Shown: piece by piece, positions 42,893 to 51,970 of the stretch | Layout of the letters: every line of letters starts with the position of its first letter | Numbering within the stretch: the stretch's first letter is position 1 | Source of the DNA: Spirochaetota bacterium | GTDB taxonomy: Bacteria; Spirochaetota; Spirochaetia; Treponematales; UBA12059 | Reading direction: 5' to 3' | DNA length: 64,000 nt | Assembly (NCBI GenBank): GCA_029547205.1 | Contig: JAKPPT010000070.1 | Coordinates: 1-64,000, forward strand | Made by a program: the position numbers and the translations under genes | The notes under the pieces: model-generated | Database searches by the model: none | Told to the model about the DNA's origin: nothing | The model's input: only the letters and a program-made list of their open reading frames with translations

Positions 42893-43753
42893 TTACTGTA
42901 GTAACTGTAAAACCTGTTGTGTTTTTTGATTTGCTTGAGCGAGCATTGCATTGCCTGCCTGAGCAAGAATTCTGTTCTTGGTAAACTCAACCATTTCGCT
43001 TGCCATATCTGAATCACGAATGCGACTCTCTGCTGCCTGCAAGTTCTCTGCACCAACATCGATACCGCGAATAGCATGTTCAAGCCTGTTCTGGTAAGCA
43101 CCAAGGTCTGCACGCTGCTTGTTTACTTTTTTGAGTGCTGCGTCAAGAACACCAATTGAACGGTTTGCATTATCGGGACTTGAAAGTGTAAGAATTGAAT
43201 CATCTCCAACATTCTTTACACCAAGTGCTTTAGATGTCATCGTTCCAATGTACACGCGTTCACGCTGATCCATATTGGCACCAATATGGAACCACATTGA
43301 ACCGGTAATGACATTCTCGCCTGTTTCACGTGCAAATCGTCCTGTAAGCATATTCAAACCATTGAACTGAGCATGGCTTGCAATACGGTCAATTTCATCA
43401 ACAAGCTGTGATACTTCGACCTGGATCTGCATGCGATCTTCTGCTGTATAGATACCGTTCGAAGCCTGGACTGCAAGCTCTCGAAGGCGCTGAATGATAT
43501 CTTGTGTTGACTGGAGGTAACCCTCAGCAGTCTGGATAAACGAGATGCCATCAAGAGCATTTTTGGAAGCCCGCTGCAGACCACGAATCTGGGACCGCAT
43601 CTTTTCCGACACTGCAAGACCGGAAGCATCATCTCCTGCGCGGTTAATGCGCATACCAGAAGATAACTTCTCCATGTTCTTGTCTACATTGAGGTTAGTA
43701 ACTCCCAATGAACGATTTGCAAACATTGCACTCAGGTTGTGATTAATGATCAT
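42893..43753 (-). CDS. flaB: Periplasmic flagellar filament core protein FlaB
   Basis: A 286-residue class B flagellin that forms the core of the spirochaete periplasmic flagellum. The conserved N-terminal D0/D1 region ([17 protein letters not shown], then [20 protein letters not shown]) and the C-terminal helix ([22 protein letters not shown], ending QQVLQLLQ) are complete. There is no variable outer domain, as usual for FlaB, and no signal peptide because export uses the flagellar type III system. AAGGAGA stands before the start. A sigma-28 promoter and a terminator show that it is monocistronic. Confidence 0.97.
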   Translation of the reverse strand: MIINHNLSAMFANRSLGVTNLNVDKNMEKLSSGMRINRAGDDASGLAVSEKMRSQIRGLQRASKNALDGISFIQTAEGYLQSTQDIIQRLRELAVQASNGIYTAEDRMQIQVEVSQLVDEIDRIASHAQFNGLNMLTGRFARETGENVITGSMWFHIGANMDQRERVYIGTMTSKALGVKNVGDDSILTLSSPDNANRSIGVLDAALKKVNKQRADLGAYQNRLEHAIRGIDVGAENLQAAESRIRDSDMASEMVEFTKNRILAQAGNAMLAQANQKTQQVLQLLQ

Positions 43754-43923
43754 ACCTGTCTCCTTTCCTTGAGCTCATAGCGGGTATATATTCCGCCCGG
43801 CATCCTTGCCGATGTAATTCTCTATTGTAAGGCTGGTAATGTAAGTACCACCTAAAACCTATGAGGGATTTCCCCTTTAGAGAACCGCGCGCACCGTCCC
43901 TTAAGGGGTATTCCTCATTACTT

Positions 43924-43950
43924 GTATCGGTAAGCAAAAAGTGGACTTTA
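43924..43950 (-). promoter_or_regulatory. Sigma-28 (FliA) promoter of flaB
   Basis: On the minus strand TAAAGTCC (43950-43943), an 11-base spacer and ACCGATAC (43931-43924). This fits the flagellar consensus TAAAGTTT-N11-GCCGATAA well. It leaves a leader of about 160 bases, which contains a stem with CCCCTTAAGGG and CTAAAGGGG. Confidence 0.85.
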
Positions 43951-43982
43951 GAAAAACAGTTCAATTTTGAAAAAAATTTGTC

Positions 43983-44011
43983 TTGACGCCTTCGACAAAG
44001 CATGGTATGTT
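43983..44011 (+). promoter_or_regulatory. Promoter of tatD
   Basis: TTGACG (43983-43988), a 17-base spacer and TATGTT (44006-44011), about 40 bases upstream of the gene and divergent from the flaB promoter. Confidence 0.7.
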
Positions 44012-44058
44012 AAAAATAACCTATAAAGGCCTACCATCACTCTTTTTGGAAGATAAAT

Positions 44059-44832
44059 ATGAGATTTTTTGATACTCATGCCCATATCGGGCTTATATTT
44101 GATGACCCGATTGAACAACATGTTGTATGTCAGCGTGCTGCACAGGCAGATGTTAAACACATTGTAAGCATCAGCAATAGCATTATTGATTTTTTTACTA
44201 TCTATGAGAACCTTAAAATTGAGAGCAACGTATGCTTTGCAGCAGGAATTTCTCCATCTGAAGTAAACAATCTCCCAAAAGATTGGCAACTCAAGGTTGA
44301 AAATGCACTGAAACTTCCCAATATTGTTGCTCTTGGGGAAATTGGACTGGATTATTTCCATAAATTCGGGGATAAAAATCGTCAGGTTGAACTATTTATC
44401 AGCCAGCTTGACATTGCAATTCATCACAACCTTCCAGTCATCATTCATAATCGCGATGCCGGCAATGATGTTCTCGATGTGCTTCGAGATAGATTACCTG
44501 CCCGTGGTGGTGTGTTACACTGCTATTCTGAAAATGCTGAATATGCTAAAAAGGCTCTTGACCTCAACTTGTATTTCTCGTTTGCTGGTAATCTCACGTA
44601 CCGAAACGCACGAAATCTCCATGAAACCGTTCAAGTTTTGCCGCTTGATAGAATACTTGTAGAATCAGAGGCTCCGTTCATGGTACCAGCTGAGTATCGC
44701 AATCGTAGGAACAAACCTGAATATATTCATTCAACGGTAGAAGCCCTTGCAGAACTAATTGATAAACCATATGAAGAAGTTGCTGAAGCTGTTTATCAAA
44801 ATGCCTGTAAGTTTTTTGGCATTTCAGACTAA
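44059..44832 (+). CDS. tatD: TatD-family metal-dependent deoxyribonuclease
   Basis: A 257-residue hydrolase of the amidohydrolase superfamily. Metal-ligand motifs are all visible: FDTHAHI at the start, GEIGLDYF near residue 95, PVIIHNRDAG near 130, LHCYSE near 155 and LVESEAPFM near 203. The family cuts 3' DNA ends and may act in DNA repair or D-aminoacyl-tRNA editing; the exact role here is unknown. The dus gene follows after about 50 bases on the same strand and is probably co-transcribed. Confidence 0.92.
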   Translation: MRFFDTHAHIGLIFDDPIEQHVVCQRAAQADVKHIVSISNSIIDFFTIYENLKIESNVCFAAGISPSEVNNLPKDWQLKVENALKLPNIVALGEIGLDYFHKFGDKNRQVELFISQLDIAIHHNLPVIIHNRDAGNDVLDVLRDRLPARGGVLHCYSENAEYAKKALDLNLYFSFAGNLTYRNARNLHETVQVLPLDRILVESEAPFMVPAEYRNRRNKPEYIHSTVEALAELIDKPYEEVAEAVYQNACKFFGISD

Positions 44833-44880
44833 CATTCAGTGAACAGCTATAAAATTTGATTTGCGCGTTGAAACAAAGCT

Positions 44881-46002
44881 ATGCTGCATCATCCTGTACA
44901 AATTGGAACTTTCACGGTACCAGGTAACATCTTTATTGCGCCTGTAGCAGGCTATTCTGATGCAGCATACCGCTCTATTTGCCTTGAGCTAGGGGCAGAT
45001 TTCTCATTTACAGAGCTTATCAGTTCGGAAGCACTGGTTCGTAACTCAGAAAAAACAGAAATCCTCCTGAAACGTTTTGATAATGAAACCACCTATGCAA
45101 TCCAGCTCTTTGGAAAAAATCCTCAGGTCATGGCCGCTGCTGCTCGATACGTCTATGAACACTATCATCCTGCAATTATCGATATTAATTGTGGCTGCCC
45201 TGTGCCAAAAGTAGTAAAAACGGGTGCTGGTTCAGCACTCATGAGGACACCTGGTACAGCAGCAGATATTGTCAAAGCAATAAAAGACTCGGTACCGATA
45301 CCGGTTACCGTTAAAATGCGGCTTGGCTGGGATGAAAATTCCATAAATTACCTAAATTTTGCTGAAGCAGTAACGAAAGCTGGAGCTGATGCTCTTACTC
45401 TACATGCTCGTACCCGTGCCCGGGGCTACAGTGGCATTGCAGATCGTAGCGCATTTTTTAAGCTTGCGTACCAGGTGTCGGTTCCAGTAATTGCATCAGG
45501 TGATATGTTCACAATCGAAGATGTTATCGAAGTGCTCGGAAATCCTAATCATGGGAAACCTGTGCAGGGCGTAATGATTGCACGCGGGATGATGGGGCGT
45601 CCCTTTTTCTTTAAAGAAATAACAGATACCCTTAAAACAATAGACAAACTTGAAAGTCAAGAAACTAGCCTTCCAGAAAACAATTCTCCGTACCAGGTGT
45701 CGAATTTCCAGGTGTCTAATTTCCAGGTGCCTAATTCTCTAGATTCCAAGTCTCTGTACCAGGTGTTCAACCATGAAGTGTCTAACCATAGGTCGTCAAA
45801 CCATGACGTCATTGCCGTAGCACAAAAACACCTGCTGCTTATGGTTGAACTATACGGAGAAAAACAAGCATGTGTCGAATTTCGCAAGCATATGTGTGCG
45901 TATCTTAAAGGGACGCCTGGTGGTGCAGCATTACGCCAACAAGCAGTTCACTGCGCTTCTCTGCAGGATTATCAGCACATCTTTTCCTTATGGCTGCGCT
46001 GA
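44881..46002 (+). CDS. dusB: tRNA-dihydrouridine synthase (DusB type)
   Basis: A 373-residue FMN enzyme that reduces uridine in tRNA D loops. The barrel motifs are IAPVAGYSDAAYRSI, the catalytic Cys in DINCGCPVPKV near residue 104, TVKMRLGWDE, LHARTRARGYSG and VIASGDMFTIED. Several palindrome copies are read in frame. One gives TPGT in ALMRTPGTAADI, exactly at the conserved DP site after the catalytic loop. One gives YQVS in FFKLAYQVSVPV. A ~45-residue insert at ~261-306 is made of YQVSNF-, FQVSNF- and YQVFNH-like units. The insert lies between the barrel and the helical tRNA-binding domain. Confidence 0.9.
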   Translation: MLHHPVQIGTFTVPGNIFIAPVAGYSDAAYRSICLELGADFSFTELISSEALVRNSEKTEILLKRFDNETTYAIQLFGKNPQVMAAAARYVYEHYHPAIIDINCGCPVPKVVKTGAGSALMRTPGTAADIVKAIKDSVPIPVTVKMRLGWDENSINYLNFAEAVTKAGADALTLHARTRARGYSGIADRSAFFKLAYQVSVPVIASGDMFTIEDVIEVLGNPNHGKPVQGVMIARGMMGRPFFFKEITDTLKTIDKLESQETSLPENNSPYQVSNFQVSNFQVPNSLDSKSLYQVFNHEVSNHRSSNHDVIAVAQKHLLLMVELYGEKQACVEFRKHMCAYLKGTPGGAALRQQAVHCASLQDYQHIFSLWLR

Positions 46003-46084
46003 TTTTTTTTACAAAAAACCCAACTACATACGGAGCATGATTTTAGCACAGCACATCTTTTCCTTATGGCTGCACTGATTTTTT
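45973..46084. repeat. Duplicated 3' end of dus
   Basis: The 35 bases CAGCACATCTTTTCCTTATG... ending GATTTTTT occur at 45973-46007 (last codons of dus) and again at 46049-46084. The second copy supplies the stop codon of the binding-protein gene on the opposite strand, so its C-terminus (SVQP) may be altered. Confidence 0.75.
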
Positions 46085-47350
46085 CCAGTTTATATATTCC
46101 TGCGTAATGCGACTATTGATATCGAATGGTTCTTCTGCTGTAAACCATTCATATATAATCGGAACTATATATTTTGAGAAAAAGCTATCCCACGATTGAG
46201 AAACACCATTAACCATGGCAATCATTTGCTTAGGAGGAGCTTTCCCAAGTAGTTCCTTATAATAAAGAGGAAATATTTTTTCTGTAATGTCAACTATTGC
46301 AGAAAAACCGTTCGCAATACCAAAATCAATTTCATCCAATCGATATAATCTAAGCTGTTCTAGCAATTTTTTTTGTGTATCAAATTGATAAAACCATTTT
46401 ATAAAAACTTCTGCTGCTTCTTTGGATTTTCCATTAGACAAAATTCCTAAAAAGACAGCACTATTGTCTACTGGAATTTTGTTATCATGAGCAAACCAAT
46501 ACGTTATTAAGCTGCTGCGGCGAGATTCATCTAATGCAAGATATTTTTTAGAAGAAATAACCCAGGCATTAGTTTTTTTCAGTGATAACTGCATATCAGC
46601 TGGTATTTGTTCATATTTCTGTTTAAATGCCATAATATTAGAGAAAGTTATCCTGGAATCATCAAACCATGTTTGTAAATAATATAGAGCGGAAGAAAAA
46701 TTAGCATTATTCCAGTGGAGACCATTTTCTTCAGTAAAGCTAACACCAAATGCTTTAATAAAATAATTTAAGGCTTCATCTGACCATAAGGGGTGAAACC
46801 CCATAGCCAGATATTCATTTTTTTGGTTTACGGTTGATGAATTTGATAATTTTTTTAATTCAGGAAGCTGAAGTACAACACCTGGTTCTGTTATAGACTC
46901 ATCAGTTTTCTTTTGCATTATTACCATGGGTATATTGAATGAAACCGGAAGTAATAATTGCTTGTTTTTCATCATTCCCGACTGTAATAATGATTCATAA
47001 AAATTGCTCCGAGAAATACTAAGGGTTGCAAATAAATAACTAATATCATCAAGCTGAGATAGGATTTTGTCTGTAAGAATATTATTCCCTAATATCAATG
47101 AAGGGAATTTTTTTCTTGAATTACTTTCCTGTAACCTATCAAGATTTTCTTCATATATGCAATGAATCTTATAACGTTTATGTTGAACATTAAACTGTTC
47201 AACATAAAATACTGCTTGCGGTATATTGGTGACCATATAAGTTTCTGTTACCGAGGTTGCTTGCTTAATAATAACGAAAACCGATATCACAATGACAGAA
47301 AACAGTAAAGCAATGAGTATGCTTAAAGAATGTTGTTTAATATCTTTCAT
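46064..47350 (-). CDS. Membrane-anchored solute-binding-like protein
   Basis: A 428-residue protein with one N-terminal membrane helix (ILIALLFSVIVISVFVIIKQ). The rest looks like a family 1 extracellular solute-binding protein: LSDEALNYFIKAFG-like helices, NAWVISSKKYL, and a C-terminal EVFIKWFYQFDTQKK region. There is no lipobox Cys. A GAACACCTGGTT variant of the palindrome is read as TEPGVVLQL near residue 160. No transporter genes adjoin. Its C-terminus overlaps a duplicated piece of dus. Confidence 0.6.
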   Translation of the reverse strand: MKDIKQHSLSILIALLFSVIVISVFVIIKQATSVTETYMVTNIPQAVFYVEQFNVQHKRYKIHCIYEENLDRLQESNSRKKFPSLILGNNILTDKILSQLDDISYLFATLSISRSNFYESLLQSGMMKNKQLLLPVSFNIPMVIMQKKTDESITEPGVVLQLPELKKLSNSSTVNQKNEYLAMGFHPLWSDEALNYFIKAFGVSFTEENGLHWNNANFSSALYYLQTWFDDSRITFSNIMAFKQKYEQIPADMQLSLKKTNAWVISSKKYLALDESRRSSLITYWFAHDNKIPVDNSAVFLGILSNGKSKEAAEVFIKWFYQFDTQKKLLEQLRLYRLDEIDFGIANGFSAIVDITEKIFPLYYKELLGKAPPKQMIAMVNGVSQSWDSFFSKYIVPIIYEWFTAEEPFDINSRITQEYINWKKSVQP

Positions 47351-47418
47351 GAATTACTGTCCTTTTTCAAAGAATCATCTTTCATAAAACAAGTTTTTGC
47401 TGTATACTAACAAACGAA

Positions 47419-47904
47419 ATGCAAGTCAAACATCCCGAAGTCTATTCACTCATCGAGTCAATCTCTCAACATTATAGCAGTAATGTTTCAAATCGATTCA
47501 CTCACTCTGTTCTTTCTCTGCTTCCATTAGATTCTGCCTCGTGGACTCAGATAGAGGAACTTACCGAACGAGCTTCACATTACCGGTATCAAGGATATCA
47601 TTTTGATGAACTCTATTCAATGATACTCGCTATGGCAAAATTTATTTCTTTTGCAAGAAAACAAGGTATTCCACTTCTCAAATCGCATGCAGGCTTACAA
47701 TCGTCTAAACTATCATCGCAGGATAAAATTCTGCTCGATATGGTCATTAATAATTTTATTTCCAATCTTAACATTTTAGCAGATTATCTTAACAAGCTGT
47801 TTGTAAAAGTTGTTGAGCTTGATAAAGCGGAAGCAGTTGGACGGCCTCCAGTACTCTTAAAGTTTCCTGAATTAAAAGACATTGGGAAATACTTGTTGGA
47901 ATAG
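47419..47904 (+). CDS. Hypothetical helical protein
   Basis: A 161-residue soluble protein, almost all alpha helix by composition (HYRYQGYHFDELYSMILAMAKFISFARKQG). No known family is recognised and no clear ribosome binding site is seen. It is divergent from the binding-protein gene and is the last host-like gene before the inserted island. Confidence 0.6.
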   Translation: MQVKHPEVYSLIESISQHYSSNVSNRFTHSVLSLLPLDSASWTQIEELTERASHYRYQGYHFDELYSMILAMAKFISFARKQGIPLLKSHAGLQSSKLSSQDKILLDMVINNFISNLNILADYLNKLFVKVVELDKAEAVGRPPVLLKFPELKDIGKYLLE

Positions 47905-47946
47905 AGCATTACAGCCTATTAATCATGTATCAGAGCATGCTGATAC

Positions 47947-48114
47947 AATCAAATACGATGTGTATTTGAAAAAATCCGAACCGATTTCATTAACGGGCGA
48001 GGCGGGCGAAATTCCCCCCGAACCCTCTTCCCGCCCGCCTCGCCCTGAAGCGGAATCGAAAATGCAAACAGCCAAAGAACCTGAAAAAATTTCGACTCGA
48101 ACTTTATTGTAGCC
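47947..48114 (+). pseudogene. Remnant of a serine recombinase N-terminus with a GC-rich hairpin inside
   Basis: The reading KYDVYLKKSEP resembles the first strand of large serine recombinases (KYxxYxRKSxE). It ends in ESKMQTAKEPEKI, which matches CEAQTAKEPGRKI of the recombinase at 50343-50375. Between the two lies GGGCGAGGCGGGCG...CGCCCGCCTCGCCC, a GC-rich stem unlike the host DNA. This is a short, heavily damaged piece, so the call is tentative. Confidence 0.4.
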
Positions 48115-48201
48115 AGAAGCTGGTTTTTCTTATTTTCCTTGATTGATTTTAATTTATTTGTTATCATTATATTGAAAGAAAGGGTTGTTAATGGTATAAT
48201 A

Positions 48202-48432
48202 ATGCGCTATCAAATTATTGAAAATATGGCAAGAGAAAATAACATTGGAGAAAGCATAAAGAAATACCGAACATAGCAGGGCTTGTCGCAGGAAGATTTT
48301 GCCGGAAAATCCGGCATCAAATATGCCACCTTGATTAAAATTGAAAGCGGAGTTATTAAAAAGCTCTCTGTTCTCGTTATGGCTAAAATTGACAAGGCAT
48401 TAGGTGTAAATATTGAGGAGTTAATTAAATAA
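48202..48432 (+). pseudogene. XRE-family regulator with one in-frame TAG
   Basis: The frame gives a 76-residue helix-turn-helix protein like the controller proteins of restriction-modification systems: NIGESIKKYRT-stop-QGLSQEDFAGKSG, then KYATLIKIESG and ALGVNIEELIK. The only damage is a TAG at codon 25, where a residue just before QGLSQEDFA is expected. It ends 4 bases before the endonuclease gene. A GTG or ATG after the stop would lack the first helices. Confidence 0.75.
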
Positions 48433-48436
48433 AACT

Positions 48437-49318
48437 ATGTCGACACTTTGGAATCAAAATCAAGAAAAAGATTTCTTTATTAAATCGTTGGAGTTTGCAA
48501 CACCAGAACAGCTTTTTTATATCACCAAAGATAAAAAGTATTTGGCTTATTGGCCTAAAAATTATGATGGTACAAAAACAACAATGCAAAGTAGGAACTC
48601 CCTGATTGGTTCTTACACAGAAAAATGGGCTACTGATTTATTTAGTGAAACAGCAAAGATAATCGGTGGATATGCTGTACAAGGAGTAATTGCCGAAGAA
48701 ATAGGATTAACAAACCAATCACCAGCAGATGTTGCCATTTGTAAAACAAAAGATGTTATACAACGACCGGAGAATATCTTAATGATTATTGAAGTTAAAA
48801 TGTCTCTGGTTTGGAATTGGGAATTTACGCCAGCAAATAAAAAGCTAGTCTGCATTGGCGATTATAGGACTCATCAGGGCAACCCCGGATTGTTAAGATC
48901 AGACACAATGTTAAAAGCCATCGGTAAAAGTATTAATATTCGGGTTTCAAGTTTTGCCGCCTCAAAAATTCCGATCATTATCCTTGGCAATACACCTGTT
49001 ACTAAAAGTTATTATGAAAAAGTTGATCACTTAAAAAGAAATGGTATTATACAAGGCTTTTGGTCAATAAATCCAAAACCACTAGACGATAATGGAGAAA
49101 ACATTAAATCAACACCTTTTATAGGCTTTTATAGATTTGATACATATGAAGAATTAAGAAAAAACGCAATTAATCTTTTAAAAGAAGAAAGAGAATTTTT
49201 CTCGAGTATGCAAACGCGAAAAAGACTTGGAGAGATTATTGAGATAGCCAATAAAGAACCTACTTATGAAGCGAAAGCACATAAATTTTTGGAATTGTTA
49301 CGTCAAACAAAAGAATAA
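48437..49318 (+). CDS. Type II restriction endonuclease (PD-(D/E)xK)
   Basis: A 293-residue protein with a PD-(D/E)xK nuclease core: SPADVAICK near residue 97, and MIIEVKMSLVW near residue 118. The spacing of about 20 residues is normal. It lies between a controller-like gene and a DNA methyltransferase gene, 6 bases before the latter. The cut site cannot be read from the sequence. Composition is AT-rich like the rest of the island. Confidence 0.75.
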   Translation: MSTLWNQNQEKDFFIKSLEFATPEQLFYITKDKKYLAYWPKNYDGTKTTMQSRNSLIGSYTEKWATDLFSETAKIIGGYAVQGVIAEEIGLTNQSPADVAICKTKDVIQRPENILMIIEVKMSLVWNWEFTPANKKLVCIGDYRTHQGNPGLLRSDTMLKAIGKSINIRVSSFAASKIPIIILGNTPVTKSYYEKVDHLKRNGIIQGFWSINPKPLDDNGENIKSTPFIGFYRFDTYEELRKNAINLLKEEREFFSSMQTRKRLGEIIEIANKEPTYEAKAHKFLELLRQTKE

Positions 49319-49324
49319 ATCACT

Positions 49325-50272
49325 ATGAGAAGACAAAGTTTTTACAATAAAAGAAGAAATGGGACGCAAACAAGTGCGTTTGGCACACCGGGGCGGATAA
49401 ATCATGATTCGTCCAAATTTTACAACAGTAAACTTTATGAGGGGTTAAATAATGGAAAAGATGTTGAGTACGTGGAAAATCAGATTGACACTCAAAATAT
49501 AAATAAAGTTTTTTGTAAAAATAGTGAAGTTATGTCAGAGTTACCGGATAATAGCGTTCATCTAATGGTTACTTCGCCGCCTTACAATGTTGGCAAAGAA
49601 TATGATGAAAATTTATCTCTTAAAGAATATAGAGAGTTATTAAAACGAGTATTCAAAGAAACATACAGAGTTTTAGTTCCAGGTGGTAGACTATGCATAA
49701 ATGTTGCGAATTTGGGCAGAAAGCCCTATTTACCATTACATAGCTATATTATTGAAGATATGCATGATATTGGCTTTTTAATGAGAGGAGAAATTCTTTG
49801 GGATAAAGGAAGTAGCGCTAGCCCTTCAACTGCTTGGGGGACATACTTAAAAGCCAATAATCCGGTGTTGCGGGATATTCACGAATATATTCTTGTTTTT
49901 TGTAAAGATACATTTACTAGATTAAATCCACACAAGAGAAAAAGCACTATTTCAAAAGAGGAATTTTTAGAATTTACAAAAAGCGTTTGGAAATTCCCTG
50001 CAGAGCGAGCCTCAAAAGTAGGACACCCTGCACCGTTTCCGGTTGAACTACCATATCGGCTGATCCAGCTTTATACTTTTGAAGGGGAAGTTGTTCTCGA
50101 TCCTTTTGTTGGGAGTGGAACTACTTGTATCGCTGCATTAAAAACAAATAGGAAATATGTTGCCTATGATATTGATAAAAATTATTGTGATTTAGCAGAC
50201 AGAAGAATAAAACAGTTTTTGCAAGAGCAAATATCGTTATTCGACAAAAAAGAATTTGCCGCCCAAAAGTAA
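49325..50272 (+). CDS. Beta-class DNA methyltransferase (N4-cytosine or N6-adenine)
   Basis: A 315-residue DNA methyltransferase. Catalytic motif VTSPPYNVGKEY is near residue 82, and the SAM motif VVLDPFVGSGTTCIAAL near 260, so the order is that of the beta class. The SPPY form favours N4-cytosine methylation. The target recognition region is in the middle (WDKGSSASPSTAWGTYLKA). It is the cognate partner of the endonuclease just upstream. Decayed recombinase sequence starts 18 bases after its stop. Confidence 0.88.
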   Translation: MRRQSFYNKRRNGTQTSAFGTPGRINHDSSKFYNSKLYEGLNNGKDVEYVENQIDTQNINKVFCKNSEVMSELPDNSVHLMVTSPPYNVGKEYDENLSLKEYRELLKRVFKETYRVLVPGGRLCINVANLGRKPYLPLHSYIIEDMHDIGFLMRGEILWDKGSSASPSTAWGTYLKANNPVLRDIHEYILVFCKDTFTRLNPHKRKSTISKEEFLEFTKSVWKFPAERASKVGHPAPFPVELPYRLIQLYTFEGEVVLDPFVGSGTTCIAALKTNRKYVAYDIDKNYCDLADRRIKQFLQEQISLFDKKEFAAQK

Positions 50273-50290
50273 AATAAGTTATAATTTTCC

Positions 50291-51640
50291 TTGCAGGCTA
50301 TTGCTCGCGAAAAACTTGAAATCGTCGCATCGCTATGCGAAGCGCAAACTGCCAAAGAACCTGGCCGAAAGATTTTCGGAGAAATGTTAGACCGGATGTG
50401 CGCTGGCAAAGCCAGAGGAATTTTAGCTTGGCATCCGGACAGGTTGGCTCGCAATTCTATTGATGGCGGAAAAATCCTTTATCTGCTGGACACAGGGAAA
50501 TTACTTGATTTAGAATTCCTAACTTTCTGGTTTGAAAATACACCGCAGGGGAAATTTATGCTCTCTATTGCTTTTGGACAAAGCAAATACTATGCGAATA
50601 ATTTAAGTGAGAATATCAAGCGGGGACATCTCCCAAAATTGCGAAAAGGAATTTTGCCAGGCTTTACATCGCAAGGCTATTTTATTAATCACCGGACAAA
50701 AGAAATTGATTTAGATAAATAGAGAGCACCATTTATTAGAAAAGTATTTAAACTTTACGCTACCGTCGACTATACTCTAAAAGCCATAAAGCAGTTTTTG
50801 GCAGATAACGGAATAACAAGCTATCGCAACAAACCGCTTTCTGTTTCCTGTGTCTAGCAAACACTCAAAAATCATTTCTACTATGGAGTGTTTAAGTTCA
50901 ACAACGAAGTTTATCAAGGATCTCATGAGCCAATTATTTCCAAGAAACTTTTTGATTCTGTTCAACAAGCAATGAACAAACGGGGCAAGAAAAAGTGAAA
51001 AAGGAAGCACGAATTTGCTTTTTCCGGCTTTATGCGTTGCGGAAATTGCAGCTGTATGATAACTGCCGACAAACAAAAAGGTCATAACTACTACCGATGC
51101 ACCAAGAAAACGCAAAAATGCGAGGAAAAATATTTGAGGGAAGAAAATCTTGTCGAACAGATAAGAGATTTTATTCAAAAAGTTTCTTTGCCTGACGACT
51201 GGGCGAAAAATATGCTTTTAGAGTTAAACAAAGAAAAAGAGCAGCCCAAAAGAAAAAGCGAAATTATTGTTCAAAATCTCAAAAAGCAAAAAATAGAAAT
51301 TGAGCAAAGAATTGAAAAATTATTGGACATCTATATTGTCGGCGAGGCTTTAACTTTTGAAGAATACCAAACCAAGAAACAAAAACTGCTCAATGAAAAA
51401 TTGGATATTGAGCAAAAAATCAGAGATTTTGAACAAATGGGGAATAATCGGCTCGAACCGATGAAAGGAATAGTTTTTGAGGTGAAACAAGCCAAAATTC
51501 TATTATTGCAGAGCGACAATTATCAAATCCGTGAATTTCTAAAAAATGTCGGCTTGAACTTTATTTTGAAAGACAAAAAATTCAATTTTGCGACTAAAAT
51601 CCGGCGGCCGGCGAGCCCTCGCAGAGGGCGAGCCAGCCTC
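50291..51640 (+). pseudogene. Large serine recombinase, broken by three nonsense codons
   Basis: One continuous frame from 50291 to about 51640 is interrupted only by TAG (50720), TAG (50855) and TGA (50996). The pieces are ILAWHPDRLARNSIDGGKILYLL (resolvase domain helix), HFYYGVFKFNNEVYQGSHEPI (recombinase domain), FSGFMRCGNCSCMITADKQKG (zinc ribbon), and a C-terminal coiled coil (KQKIEIEQRIEKLLDI). The catalytic Ser region at the N-terminus is missing. The sequence type is that of recombinases common in candidate-phyla (CPR) bacteria. The frame runs on into tRNA-Ser, which is not coding. Confidence 0.85.
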
Positions 51641-51654
51641 AAAATTTACCAACT

Positions 51655-51741
<87 letters not shown>

Positions 51742-51755
51742 AAAACTGGCTAAAT

Positions 51756-51786
51756 AAAAGGACGCTTTTTAATGAAGCGTCCTTTT
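51756..51786 (-). terminator. Terminator between tRNA-Arg and tRNA-Ser(CGA)
   Basis: AAAAGGACGCTT pairs with AAGCGTCCTTTT, with T residues on both strands, so it can act in both directions. The stem has 12 pairs. Confidence 0.85.
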
Positions 51787-51799
51787 ATCAAACCGTTAC

Positions 51800-51873
51800 T
51801 GAGGCTAAGAGGATTCGAACCTCCGACCTTCAGATCCGCAATCTGAAGCTCTATCCAGCTGAGCTATAGCCTC
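51800..51873 (-). tRNA. tRNA-Arg (anticodon GCG)
   Basis: A 74-base cloverleaf with acceptor GAGGCTA/TAGCCTC and discriminator A, anticodon stem TCAGA/TCTGA with loop TTGCGGA, and T arm GGAGG-TTCGAAT-CCTCT. The anticodon reads GCG rather than the common ACG (inosine) form that decodes CGN. Confidence 0.93.
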
Positions 51874-51882
51874 ATTTCAGTA

Positions 51883-51970
51883 CGGAGAGGGAGGGATTCG
51901 AACCCTCGGTACCCTTTAGGGGCACAACTCCTTAGCAGGGAGCCCGATTCGGCCACTCTCGCACCTCTCC
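51883..51970 (-). tRNA. tRNA-Ser (anticodon GCT)
   Basis: An 88-base type II tRNA with acceptor GGAGAGG/CCTCTCC, anticodon loop CTGCTAA, a long variable arm (TGCCCCTAAAGGGTACC) and T arm GAGGG-TTCGAAT-CCCTC. It decodes AGC/AGU. Confidence 0.95.
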
